NCBI RefSeq assembly: GCF_963676685.1 | Contig: NC_092346.1 | Span: forward strand, 97,019,917-97,083,916 | Length of the DNA: 64,000 nt | Source: Mytilus edulis | Lineage: Eukaryota > Mollusca > Bivalvia > Mytilida > Mytilidae | Direction of reading: 5' to 3' | Shown here: piece by piece, positions 45,880 through 56,661 of the stretch | Layout of the letters: each line of letters starts with the position of its first letter | Position numbering within the stretch: the first letter of the stretch is position 1 | The notes under the pieces: model-generated | Told to the model about the DNA's origin: nothing | What the model saw: only the letters and a program-made list of their open reading frames with translations | Database searches by the model: none | Made by a program: the position numbers and the translations under genes

Positions 45880-47820
45880 TTCTACAAATCATATTCAAAA
45901 TACTGACAATTCTAGATATATGCTAAGGGAGTGACAGTGGGGTTTAAAAATTCAGTTTGACAACTTCAGACATACTAATTTTTTACCTTTTTTAACTGAA
46001 CATAAAACTTTCAGCACCCACATTTTTTAACATGTAATTTCATCCCCTTGCTTAATCATGTTAATATTTCATGTATAAATATAAAGAAATGAATTTGGAA
46101 ACTGTTGCAAGTTATACACTGTCAGAACTAGGGATTATATTTGTAGACAATGAAAATCTAAGGACAATAGCTGTGTCATTGAACCTTATTAGTTCCTTTT
46201 TAAATATTTCTCCAGTGCTCATATTGATTAAGTAATATGAGGCAGGCATTACCTGTAAATAGGGACAAAGTCTGTATGAATTATTTTTTGTAACTTAAAT
46301 ATTTGTTAAAAAAAAGAAACGAAAATACCGTAATGTTTCTGATTTTAGTTGTGACGTTATTTAAGTTATGATGTCATCATTTTTTTTGCTACTTTTGCTA
46401 CTTTATCTTTACTTAATATAAAATAAAAGATAGTTAATTTTGTGTACTAGATATTGAGTTTTGTATATATACAGGTTGCACTATAATAAACTATTCATTC
46501 ATTTGACTTATTGTTGGGTAGCTGAAACCACATATTTATTTTGTTTGGCACAAAAGGAAAAAAATAATTCTGTAACTATAAATGAATAAAGAAAACATAA
46601 ACTGAAACAACTGTTTTTGTGGTTATAGTTTAATTGTATTCTCAGTTATGAATTGAACAATATAAACTAAAACATTTAAAGGAAATAGAGCATCAACGCG
46701 ACGCGACAAATGACATTAAAATAAATACAGTTATTTTTTTTACGCAAAATGGGATGCTATCCAAAATTTCTGGGGAGAACACTGTCATATGCAATGTAAG
46801 CAAAGTAAAGCTATCATCAGGTAACGTTTTTTCATATCAAGGAATTATTCAAAATGAAATTGGTATTGCGTTCCTTCCTATTTTATACTAGACTGATAAA
46901 TATATATTTTACTCAAAGTTTCATACAAACGAAACCGGAAAAGGAAGTACATTGTAGATTTCTATGCAGATGCGGGAATTCAAAACATGACATCAAAAAA
47001 ATTGAATGATTTTGAGTTCATTAGTACAATGAAAATTTCGGGAAAATTTTTCCGATTCTTTTTTTTTATTGATTTTTCTACTGTTTAGTTATTGGGAACT
47101 TTGTCCCCATATAAATATTTAAAAAAAAATCAAAACATTTAAAATTTAGAACTATTTTACTCTTACAACCAACCAGAAAGGAGCAGAAAACAACCCAAGG
47201 CCACCTATGGGTCAACAACATAGCAAGAAAATGCACACAGACACAAGAACAATTTGGAACTTTAAGTCAGTATGCATAGATTAAGTTACTGATTTAGAAT
47301 CTGTCTACTTACAATGACTTAAGATTAAAGTTAACTGATGATTTTATCATTTGCTATCATATCTTGACGCTTAATTCAAATGAAATTAATTTACTTGTTG
47401 CTAAATTCTTTTTCTTGTCGCTAATACGTTAGACCCTCCCAATCACAAGTGTTTCAACATCATCTGTTCATAAACAGTCTACAGGATAAACCTTAAAATC
47501 TACAGGCCCATGGTTCAATGTAAGATGAATTTTGGTTAGATTCTGTTGGTCTGTTGAGATGATATATCAGTGGCAGATCCAGAATTTTTTTGTAGGATGT
47601 GAGGGGGCAATGACTGACCTAAAAAGGGAGCGCTCTAGTCATGCTTTAGTGATTCCCTATATATTCAAACAACTTTTCCCACAAGAGATGGACCTGGGCT
47701 CCATTCCCTGTATCCGTTTATGGTATTTATAAGCATCAGGCACGGATCCAGGGGGGAAGATCAATGCATTTGAATGGGGACATGTAGTTGGAACCCTCCT
47801 TTTTAAAATGGCTGGATCTG
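45880..47820. other. Non-coding AT-rich stretch
   Basis: No supported gene. Around 47567-47820 there are degenerate bivalve-type repeat phrases (cagtggcagatccaga, cacggatccaggggg), as also at 9891 and 55562. Confidence 0.35.
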
Positions 47821-47829
47821 CCCCTGAGC

Positions 47830-47959
47830 TAGTCCAAATAATTATGCCGTCTAGAAAGGCTATTTTTGATTTTGATGTTACGCCTTCCTACGACGTTAAA
47901 GGAAGGCCAATTTTTTTTTATCAAAAAGCCGTACTAAAACGTCATAATCATTTGGACTA
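47830..47959. mobile_element. 130-bp MITE with 9-bp target duplication
   Basis: The ends tagtccaaataattatg and cataatcatttggacta are inverted (one mismatch in 17). The interior has a hairpin (gccttcc ... ggaaggc). CCCCTGAGC lies directly outside both ends (47821-47829, 47960-47968). A 9-bp duplication fits Mutator-like or Merlin-like mobilisation; the family is not assignable from 130 bp. Confidence 0.85.
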
Positions 47960-48511
47960 CCCCTGAGCACAACCCTAAAGCAATTTTACACACATTGATG
48001 GGCTGCTGCGACTGTGAGTTTTTTAGACATTGTCAATACCCAATATGCAGCATTTATTGCTTATGTAATATGAAAGTAAGATCGTTTTGTAAATAATTTT
48101 ATGTAATAACCCTACAATCGCCATCGCCATCGTCATTCTAAATAGATCTAAATATGTAATACACCCCTTCCCGTTTTCCCGTTTCCTATTTGACAATTAG
48201 AAGAGAAAAAAATTATGATGCACAAAGAAAATTAGATACCCTCAAGTTGTAGCTATATTGTGCCGCTGATATAAACGGAGCTTTACATACAAAAATATAT
48301 CAGGCCTTTTTCATCACTTTCTGTCTTCTCGCTTCACTGATCTTTGTTACAGCAGCAGATGTCTCTATATTTACTCTGGCTGGTCCCGACCAAATAGATG
48401 CAATTCCAATATTGCTCAATATAAGATTGAAATCATTTTAAAAATATGAGAAAGTGTAATATTTAATTTAAATGCTTACACTTTTGTAAATCAGTTTAAA
48501 AAAATGACTTA

Positions 48512-48920
48512 AGGATGTACTTGGGTGAGGTTTTGGAATAAGAGTAAATTATTCAGAATCCTTGGATTTTTTCCATACGATTTTTAAAAGTAAAAAATGC
48601 CCCATAACACCTATTTATCTTTTAACATACGACTAAATAGCTCATAAAAGGTCATTTAACAAAATTTAAACAGATTCTTGATTTTCTTTCTTTTGATTTG
48701 AGACCCAAACAATACCAATGCATAGCATATATAAGGTAAAAGTCCGAGTCAGCCTTTTCCCGCCATATTTTATAAATCAAATATCTCGAAAAGGAGCTCC
48801 ATGACCTATCAATATTTTTAGCTTATTTTGATCCTTAACTAATACTCTTCCAGCTTAAGTATCAATTTTGAATTCTTGATTTATTTATTAGTTTTAACTT
48901 AGATCACCTAAGTACATCCT
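48512..48920. mobile_element. Foldback element with aggatgtacttgggtga ends
   Basis: The left end aggatgtacttgggtga and the right end aggatgtacttaggtga (from the other strand) are inverted; the interior is about 375 bp and non-coding. No clear target duplication is seen. Confidence 0.7.
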
Positions 48921-49392
48921 GAAACTCGTTATAAAATGATAAAATCAATAGTTTTAAGCATAGCCTGGTACTGGGAATCATGGCGAAATTTTAAAGTTTC
49001 TGAAACGATAAATCATCATCATCTCGATATTTACACAGATTCAATTAAACACAAAGGCAGAAATACAAAAACAAGTATTTTTATGAATGCTACTAACAAT
49101 CTACAATAGATCTACAATTCTGCTGATAGAAATTGTATCAAAAGGCTTATTTAAACCAGCAGTTTTGATAGGATAATATGTTATTTGCAAACTACTTAAA
49201 TTTCAACATGTCATAATCTCTCTTTATAACATCAACAATGAAAAACCGTAAATTTACGTGATAATTCTGAATCATAATCTATTTGTTCTCAGTTTGTCAC
49301 ATGCATTAATATATATATGTGATGTCTGTATGTTTGTGTTGTATGTGTATCTGATGTTTAATATTACATGTATGTTTTGTTTATTAATATCA

Positions 49393-49910
49393 GTCGGTTA
49401 AAGAGCTCTTAAGAGCTCATAATCTTTGTTATTATGTATATATCGTCGCTGGGCTTCTAAAAAGTTGTAAATTACAAATTTTTCAAGAAAAAAATATCTC
49501 ACAAATAAGCTTTGAAAATTTTGGCAAAATGCATGCTTCCAAAATATCGTATGTAAACTTGAACATTTTTGTAAATAGCAGTGAAATAAAAACTTTGACA
49601 TTTCTGGATTATCCAAGAACTTAAATTATTTTCACAGAAATAAAGAAATGTACAATTATTTTTTTCCCGAAGCCATTCTACAACGATTTTCAAGTTTTCA
49701 TACAACATTTTGGAAGCAAACTTTACAAACAACTGACATTGGCAATTTTGTAATATGTCTTATTTCACACATTTTGATTGGTCTAACTGCATGCTATTTT
49801 GTAATATCATAGATTTCCTCCCGCCCAGACCAGTGGTGTCAAAAAGTGTTTTTAGCCAAAAAAGTCATATACGACCTTTTAGAAGCCCAGCGACGATATG
49901 CAAACCGACT
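49393..49910. mobile_element. 518-bp TIR element with agtcggtt ends
   Basis: The ends agtcggtt / aaccgact enclose inner inverted segments atatcgtcgctgggcttcta (49438 onward) and its complement (about 49879-49899). The left arm has about 40 extra bases, including the palindrome gagctcttaagagctc. The interior also contains inverted matches around cattttggaagcaaacttta. ORFs inside are not conserved families. Confidence 0.65.
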
Positions 49911-50074
49911 TTAAATAAAGATTACTTACTTACTTTACTTATGCAAAACATTGTATTAGGTAATATTGTAACGTTATATCCCTACAAATTTCTTTTGTGC
50001 ATGACAACTTATAATAATTCGAAAGAAATCCAAATCATTGTAGAAATAAAAAGATGTTGTAGTACGATCTTCAC

Positions 50075-50235
50075 TGAATGAGACAACTCTCCACCAAAGG
50101 CCAAAAAGCGAAGAAGTTAACAACTATAGGTCACCGTACGGTCTTCAACAATGAGCAAAACCCATATACCACAATAAGGTATAAAAAGCCCAAAATAATA
50201 ATGTAAAACATTGCTAAAGAGAAAACTAACTAGCT
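50075..50235 (+). repeat. Copy of the gccaatgagacaactctcca family
   Basis: It contains aatgagacaactctccacca, gttaacaactataggtcacc and cttcaacaatgagcaaaacc. Confidence 0.85.
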
Positions 50236-50654
50236 AGCTTATCTTTTCTACAGATGGTGTCATGTATATTCACCCATGTTAAGCTTTAAAAAATGTATCT
50301 TAGAATTGGGTTTACATATCCAATTTTAATCGGCGTTTTTATTTTCATAATGTCTCGTAATGTCTCACTGGGTATCTGAAATTATAATTTATTTTTTTGG
50401 TCTCAGAATATTTTCCAATGGACCTCTTCAGCTTTGATTTGCTAGGGTTTTAACTTTATACATATATATTGCCATCCTGGATTTATCTGCAGTAAAACCT
50501 ATGTCAAAGAGGGGATCCGATTGGCTTTTCGGGCTGTGTAAATAAGCAGCCACCGCCAGTGATAATTGATATGCTATGATGCACTGCTGGTGTAGGAACA
50601 TTTGTGATGTGACATGCGAGCAGCTTGGAAATATACTTAAGATAAGAAAAAAAT

Positions 50655-51190
50655 AAGGTCTGCTTTTGGAATAAACTTATTGCCAATCAAAACAAATTAA
50701 GCAGTGTTCTATATAGAGTAATGTATAAGCTTAATCAATCAGGTAATACTAGTTTTAAGTGGATAAATCAGTTAAAGTCTATTTTTTGATAACACGGGAC
50801 TCAGCTATATGTATGGACACAGCACTGAGTTTCCCGAGTTAATTCAGTCCAATTAAAACTTACTGTAAAGCAAAGGCTCGTTGATCAGTTCATCCAAAAA
50901 TGGTACAGCCAAATAGAAAATTCTTCAAGAGGAAAATTGTATGGTCAATTTAAATTAGAATTTTATCTGGAAAACTACCTTCTTAAATTATTTCCAAGAG
51001 AACGACAATTATTAACAAAATTGAGGTGTTGTAATTTAAAAATACCCATAAAAACCGGAAGGTGGACAAACATTCCAAAAGAAGAAAGAATATGCCACTT
51101 ATGTCATATAGGAATTGGCACTGAATTTCATTACCTTTTTGACAGTCGTAAAAATACGAAACACACATATTCCTATTTACTTCACTAGAT
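50655..51190 (+). pseudogene. LINE ORF2 C-terminal fragment
   Basis: Frames over this stretch give LSSVLYRVMYKLNQSG, FKWINQLKSI, YLENYLLKLFPRERQLLTKL and an ERICHLCHIGIGTEFHYLFD segment. The last is the C-terminal cysteine/histidine motif (CxxC then HxxxxF/C) that ends many non-LTR ORF2 proteins. Stops and frame changes are present. This corresponds to the part of ORF2 that follows the fragment at 2985-3880. Confidence 0.75.
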
Positions 51191-51370
51191 ATCCATGTTA
51201 TCAGAAAATGATAGGCCTGTTGTCACTGAGTAATGTAAAAGTGTTTTAAAAAAAATCTAACACTTTTTATTAGTAAACTTAAGAACATTCTGTAAAATGA
51301 TTGTTTAAAAATGTATTTTTGATGTGTTTCCCTTTGTTATACCCACCATTGTTTTGTATTGTTTGTATAT

Positions 51371-53136
51371 ATGTTACAGTAAATAGGTGAAATTAGGAAT
51401 TACACGTAATTACTAAACATTTCAGTAAATACCTGTAATCACTAGTCAATTTAGTAATTACATGTATTTACTAGTTGTTTCAGTGATTACAGGTATTTAC
51501 TGATTTTTTTTGTCATTTTTACAGCTATTTACTAACTTGATATTTTTGTTTAAAAATTAAAGACATAATTCAAGATATCAAATAAGAAAGTAAGGGGTAG
51601 GGATTTTTAGGGCTTACTTAAGGATCAAGGATTATAAGGCACATTAAAAGTGCATGCGCTTCAGTGTTTGTGAATTGAAACTGGAAAATGGTTGTTTTAT
51701 AAGTTTTGAAACTCTCTAAAAACCATTTTGAGCATGCAAGACAGTGATATCAATCCAAAATTGAGAAAAACATTTTTGGGAAATTTAATTTATAGGCAAC
51801 TTTTAAATTAGCCAGCTATTTTTTTAAGATAGACATTAGATTATGGCAAACTTGGTTAAATGATCTTGATAATTCTTAAAATCTCATAATTTTGTTATAT
51901 AAAAATCTCCATCAGGCATACTCTGCATATCAACTTGGCCAATAACATGAGTTAAATTCCTTTTACTAAATAGGTTTAACTACGACTTCTTTTGTCAGAC
52001 ATTTGCGATGAAACTGACATTCTTCACAAACAAATTTATACAAATTAATGGCGTTAAGATTCACATTTTCATATTTTCGTGTTTTTATGAGTTCTTCAAG
52101 ACCTTCAAACTTAAGCTTATATACCCCCAACTAAATTTTATCATCGTTTCTTCCTGTATAAGAATGATCTTTTTGTGGATCGTATAAGTCAACTAAATGG
52201 TCCATCCCTTTTGTTTTACTTTTAATGTTGACATTCTTTTCCTTTTTGTCGAGCCTGCGGTTTTTTTTCGCAAAAGCGAGACATAACGAACCAACCTAAT
52301 AATTCCGTCGATAGCGGCGTCCACAAATATTCGCACTGTGGTTATATTTTTTAAACTTTGATAAGTTTCTCAAATTATCCTGGATTTCTACCAAACTTGA
52401 ACAGAAGCTTCAGTTGTTATGATCAAAAGAAAAATTTCAAGTAAATTTTGTAAAAATAAAATCAAGTTTTTCCGTATTTTACTTATAAAGGGACTTAGTT
52501 TTTATGCCAGTTAACATTACATTCACACTGTGGTTAAACTTTCTCAAAATATCCTGGATTTCTACCAAAATTCGACAGAACCTTGTTTATGATCATAAGA
52601 TAATAACTAGAAATAAAGTTTGTAAAAAAAACTATCCTTTTTCGTATATTACTTATTTAAACGGACTTTTTTTTTTTTACAGTTAACATAACATACACTC
52701 TGCAGTTAAAGTTTAGATTTCATAAACCATCCTAAATTTTTAACAAATTTTGGTAGAAGATTCTTACAGAACTAGTCAAAAGATAGTATCTAGAGGAAAA
52801 TTATAAATATTTTTTTCCTATTTTTGTTGGGCCTGCGACTCACAGCAAAAGTAGGCGAGACACTGGGTTCTGCAAAACCCACAAATTTTGATAGCCGAAT
52901 ACTCATTGATTATCTAATTAGTATTACCATAACTTTTGATCAGTTGACCATATTACAACATTGTTTTAACAGTTAGTAAATAGGTGTAAAAATTCATTCT
53001 AAAATCAGTAATTACTTGTAATTACTGGGCAGTTTTAGGAATTACTTGTATTTACTAAGTGCATCGGGAATTACATGTAATTCCTAAATTTTAGTAATTA
53101 CATGTAATTCCTAATTTCACCTATTTACTGTAACAT
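51371..53136. mobile_element. 1.77-kb TIR element with mirrored aattacatgtaatt arrays
   Basis: The ends atgttacagtaaataggtga and its inverse tcacctatttactgtaacat match over more than 30 bp. Just inside each end lie about five copies of a short unit (agtaattacatgtatttact-like), oriented outward at both ends. The interior holds a separate three-fold repeat at 52250-52890. No transposase is visible. Flanks are atat-rich, so a TA-type target is possible but not resolved. Confidence 0.75.
52250..52890 (+). repeat. Three-fold diverged repeat inside the 51371-53136 element
   Basis: It is framed by gagcctgcggttttttttcg and a second ggcctgcgactcacagcaaa. Between them are three units of about 170 bp, each with atcctggatttctaccaaa-like text and a cttatttaaacggact-like end. 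I recall a similar block as a widespread mussel repeat. Confidence 0.6.
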
Positions 53137-53912
53137 ATATATGTAAATATAGTATTCCTCTTGTTACACGTATGTATTGTGTCTGAGTGATCAAATAAAA
53201 GTTGTAAAGTTGTCAGAAAAGTTGGAAAACATACAGTTTGATTGGTCTATTGAATTAGATCGGCTTTACATACTCTTTTTACATTAGAAACCTTCGGTAC
53301 AATTTTTGGTCCTTCGGAGACTGGTTACATCGTTGACCCATCACAGTTACAAGTTTTTTTTGCTGACAGAATAAGCAATCAACTAAACAGAAAGCTAAAT
53401 CTACATTAGATACAAAAGAGTACGAAGTAGTCGAACTTCCTTTTTTAACAGTCGAATCGACGGTCCAATGAGCAAAATCTTCCTATCTCATACAAACGAT
53501 GAAAATTCAAGACAAATCATCTAGTTAACTACACTGAGTAAGGTACATTATTTCATTAACTTGATCCTTTCATATTGTTACTTTGATTGTATTTAACTTA
53601 ACAACTAGAGATAATTGCTTTGAATACCTCCATTTCATTCGGAGATGGCCGGAAAATTCTTTTTATGATGTCATGATAATTATTTTTATTTCTTCCTGTG
53701 TTCAATATGCAAACGATATGTTTATTTTAATATTAATATAACTTTGTTCATGATATTCACCATCGATTATGTACAATATTACAAAAAATACCAGTAAAAA
53801 TGTGAAAAACTAATTTTGAATGTAGGGCCATCTTGCTGAGCTGAATTTCCACAGTTAGGTATATCTATTTCTTTTGTCTCCTTTTTCAATGTGAGTTATT
53901 AAAGGGGAATTA

Positions 53913-55043
53913 TGGCAAGCCGTTCTCGTCAAAACTATGTTTAAACCATTTTTCGAAAAATTTACACACTGAGAATTACAACAAAGCACACTGAGATTTA
54001 AAAACTTCAAAACTCACACTGAGAATTGAAAATTACACACTGAGAATTGAAAATTACACACTGAGAATTAAAAATTACACACTGAGATTTCATAAAGACG
54101 CACTGAGATTACAAAAATGAAAAACGCACACTGAGAATTGAAAATTACACACTGAGATTTCAAAAAGACACACTAAGAAGAAATAAACTGAAAACACACA
54201 CTGAGAATTTGAAATTACACACTGAGAATTTAAAATTACACACTGAGATTTGTGCGCACTTTTTATGCGCACATATCTAATTAGCATACTTAATCTGAAT
54301 CTATTACAAGCTTAAAACAACAAGGGGACATAACTCGTTAGTCCTTCGATTTGGTTCCAAATTATTAATAAAAAACCTTTAAAAATACAAGAACAAGAAA
54401 AATACCCATGCACTTACTCTTATTACAAAATATAACCAAATGGTGAAAAACTTTATTAAAATTATAAGTAAAACATTGGAACAATTTGCAAAAGAATGCA
54501 GTGAAATTTTTACTCAAGTGTCTATTATAGCATATAAACGTAACAAAAATATAAAAGATTAACTAGCGAAATCAGAGAAACAGTTGGACACATGTTTAAT
54601 TACTGGTAGTAATGATCTGAATTATAGGCAACAAACTTATGAATATGAGCGATGTTAAGTCTTGAAATTTATTACGAATGTTGGTTGAAGGAATCGCATT
54701 TCATTATAATGACAAGAGTCCTTGAGATCAAGATATTAATCTGTTGAATTATTCATCTCATGAATATTCATTAGTAATTTGCATATTAATCTCAGTGTGT
54801 ATTTTTGAAATCTCAGTGTGTAATTAACAATTCTCAGTGTGTGTTTTTCAATTTATTTCATCTCAGTGTGTCTTTTTAAAATCTCAGTGTGTAATTTTGA
54901 ATTCTCAGTGTGTGTTTTTTATTTTTTTAAATCTCAGTGTGTAATTTCGATTTCTCAGTGTGTTATTTAAGTTTTTTAAATCTCAGTGTGTATTTTTTTC
55001 AAAAAGAGGGTTTAAACATAGTTTTGACGAGAACGGCTTGCCA
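53913..55043. mobile_element. 1.13-kb TIR element with mirrored cacactgaga arrays, TA target
   Basis: The ends tggcaagccgttctcgtcaa and ttgacgagaacggcttgcca are perfect inverted repeats for about 35 bp. TA lies directly outside on both sides. Inside the left end are 13 copies of (a)cacactgaga(a)tt, and inside the right end about nine in the inverse orientation (aattctcagtgtgt), so the arrays mirror each other. The central 470 bp is AT-rich and non-coding. A TA duplication suggests Tc1/mariner-type mobilisation (inference). Confidence 0.88.
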
Positions 55044-55049
55044 TAGGGA

Positions 55050-56650
55050 ATTACATATAGCTACGAAGTCGAGGTTGGACCTCAAAAGAAGATGGGTGTG
55101 CTAGTTTTCACAATGTGGCTCATTCATCCAAAAGAAAAGAATATCGACATTTAAAGCGAAACAAGCTAGGAAGTCAACAGGAATATCATGTTATTACTGA
55201 TCCGGCCAACAAAAAAACACTCTTATACTGGAGGGTTTGGATGGGGTTAAATGATTAGAGAATAATGCCCTTAAAAAATGAAGATTAGAGAATAATGGGC
55301 AAAAAAAAAAGGAAGATTAGAGAAATGCGTGGTCTAAAAATATAATGAATATTGAATGATTAATAAAAGAAAACGCTAAAAATTAACTGTTAACAGAATT
55401 TTCCCTTCTTAAAATTTAAAGAAAATTATCAAAATTATCATTGTAAAAATATGATAAAAGTGAAAACAAACTTGGTAAACATTTTTTGGTTTCGTGATAA
55501 CAGACTATAGGATTCAGTCAATGTGAAATGGTTTCCGATACTCCTACTCGGACTTTTAATTCAGTGGCAGATCCAGAGGGGGGGGGGGGGGGGTGGCGTA
55601 CTCGGATTTAAAAAAAATATTCTTGACTTATAAAGATATTTTTCGCTGGAATTTAGCTGATTATCAAAGTCATGTGATTCGATATAGTGGAGTTGACTTG
55701 CAGTGCGTCGAATAAAACGTCTCTCAGTCATTTTGAAATTCAAATTACAGGAACACATTGCGTAGGCTGAGGATAACAATCATGACACAGGATTTAGCAA
55801 GAACATATTGACTTCTATTTCACTATTCCACCAAACAGGAAGTAATGCTCTATAGACTATTACACTCTCATGAAAAAAAAGTTCCACAGCAATAGTATCT
55901 AACTACTGAAACATGTTTGACCCCAAACGCCCCAGCCTATTTTAAAATAATATAGCGGAATAATGATCCCCAGTTAGTATAAGCTCTATATATATTTACA
56001 GTCGTAAGTACGAACCATTTGATTTGAGGAGACAGTCTTGGATATTTGAGAGAGAAAAAATTAACTCTGATTTTTTACTTAAACAAAAATTCTAGACGCA
56101 AAACAAAAAACTTGTCCCCTTTTTAGCTATTAGAAACGAAAATTCCCAACAGAATTATTAAGCATTAAATGAACATGATGAATAAAAGTGGGCATATTTT
56201 TTGTGGCAGGGGTTTTCATGTCTGACCGGAATGTCTGTTTCGCCGAACTGATATATATGGAATACTTTTTTCAAGACCAGACTGCAACCTGCCTGCTGGG
56301 TGTGGCCTTTATGTCTTCATTTGTCGGCCTGCATTCATAAATTCGTTGTCATTTCAGACTCATTCTTAGCCTTTGATTGATTTGGAACCCTTTACTTCCC
56401 TTAATGTTGTTGGGTGAAACATATCAACCAAACATTTGGATAAAAATTACTTGTTTGTCTTTTTTAACTCGTGTCGGTCGTATTTCAAATTCAATCGAAT
56501 AGCCCAGCGTATATCTTGTTAACAACAAGAACTCTGTGAGGTTATTCTAACTTAACTTGGTGCAGGAAAATTGGTTCGTTAATGATATTACAACAAACGT
56601 GCGAGAATTTCCCATGCCTATGTTTTACTGACAAATCACACATTAAATGT
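55050..56650. other. Non-coding stretch with a G16 tract
   Basis: No supported gene. A run of 16 G at 55578-55593 follows the repeat phrase cagtggcagatccaga. A short duplicated phrase gattagagaataatg lies near 55251-55300. Confidence 0.4.
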
Positions 56651-56661
56651 ATCAGTACATA

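Noticed and set aside
55578-55593. G16 tract as a telomere-like or quadruplex regulatory site
   Set aside because: A single homopolymer within a common repeat phrase. It could be an expanded or assembly-sensitive run; no regulatory context is visible.
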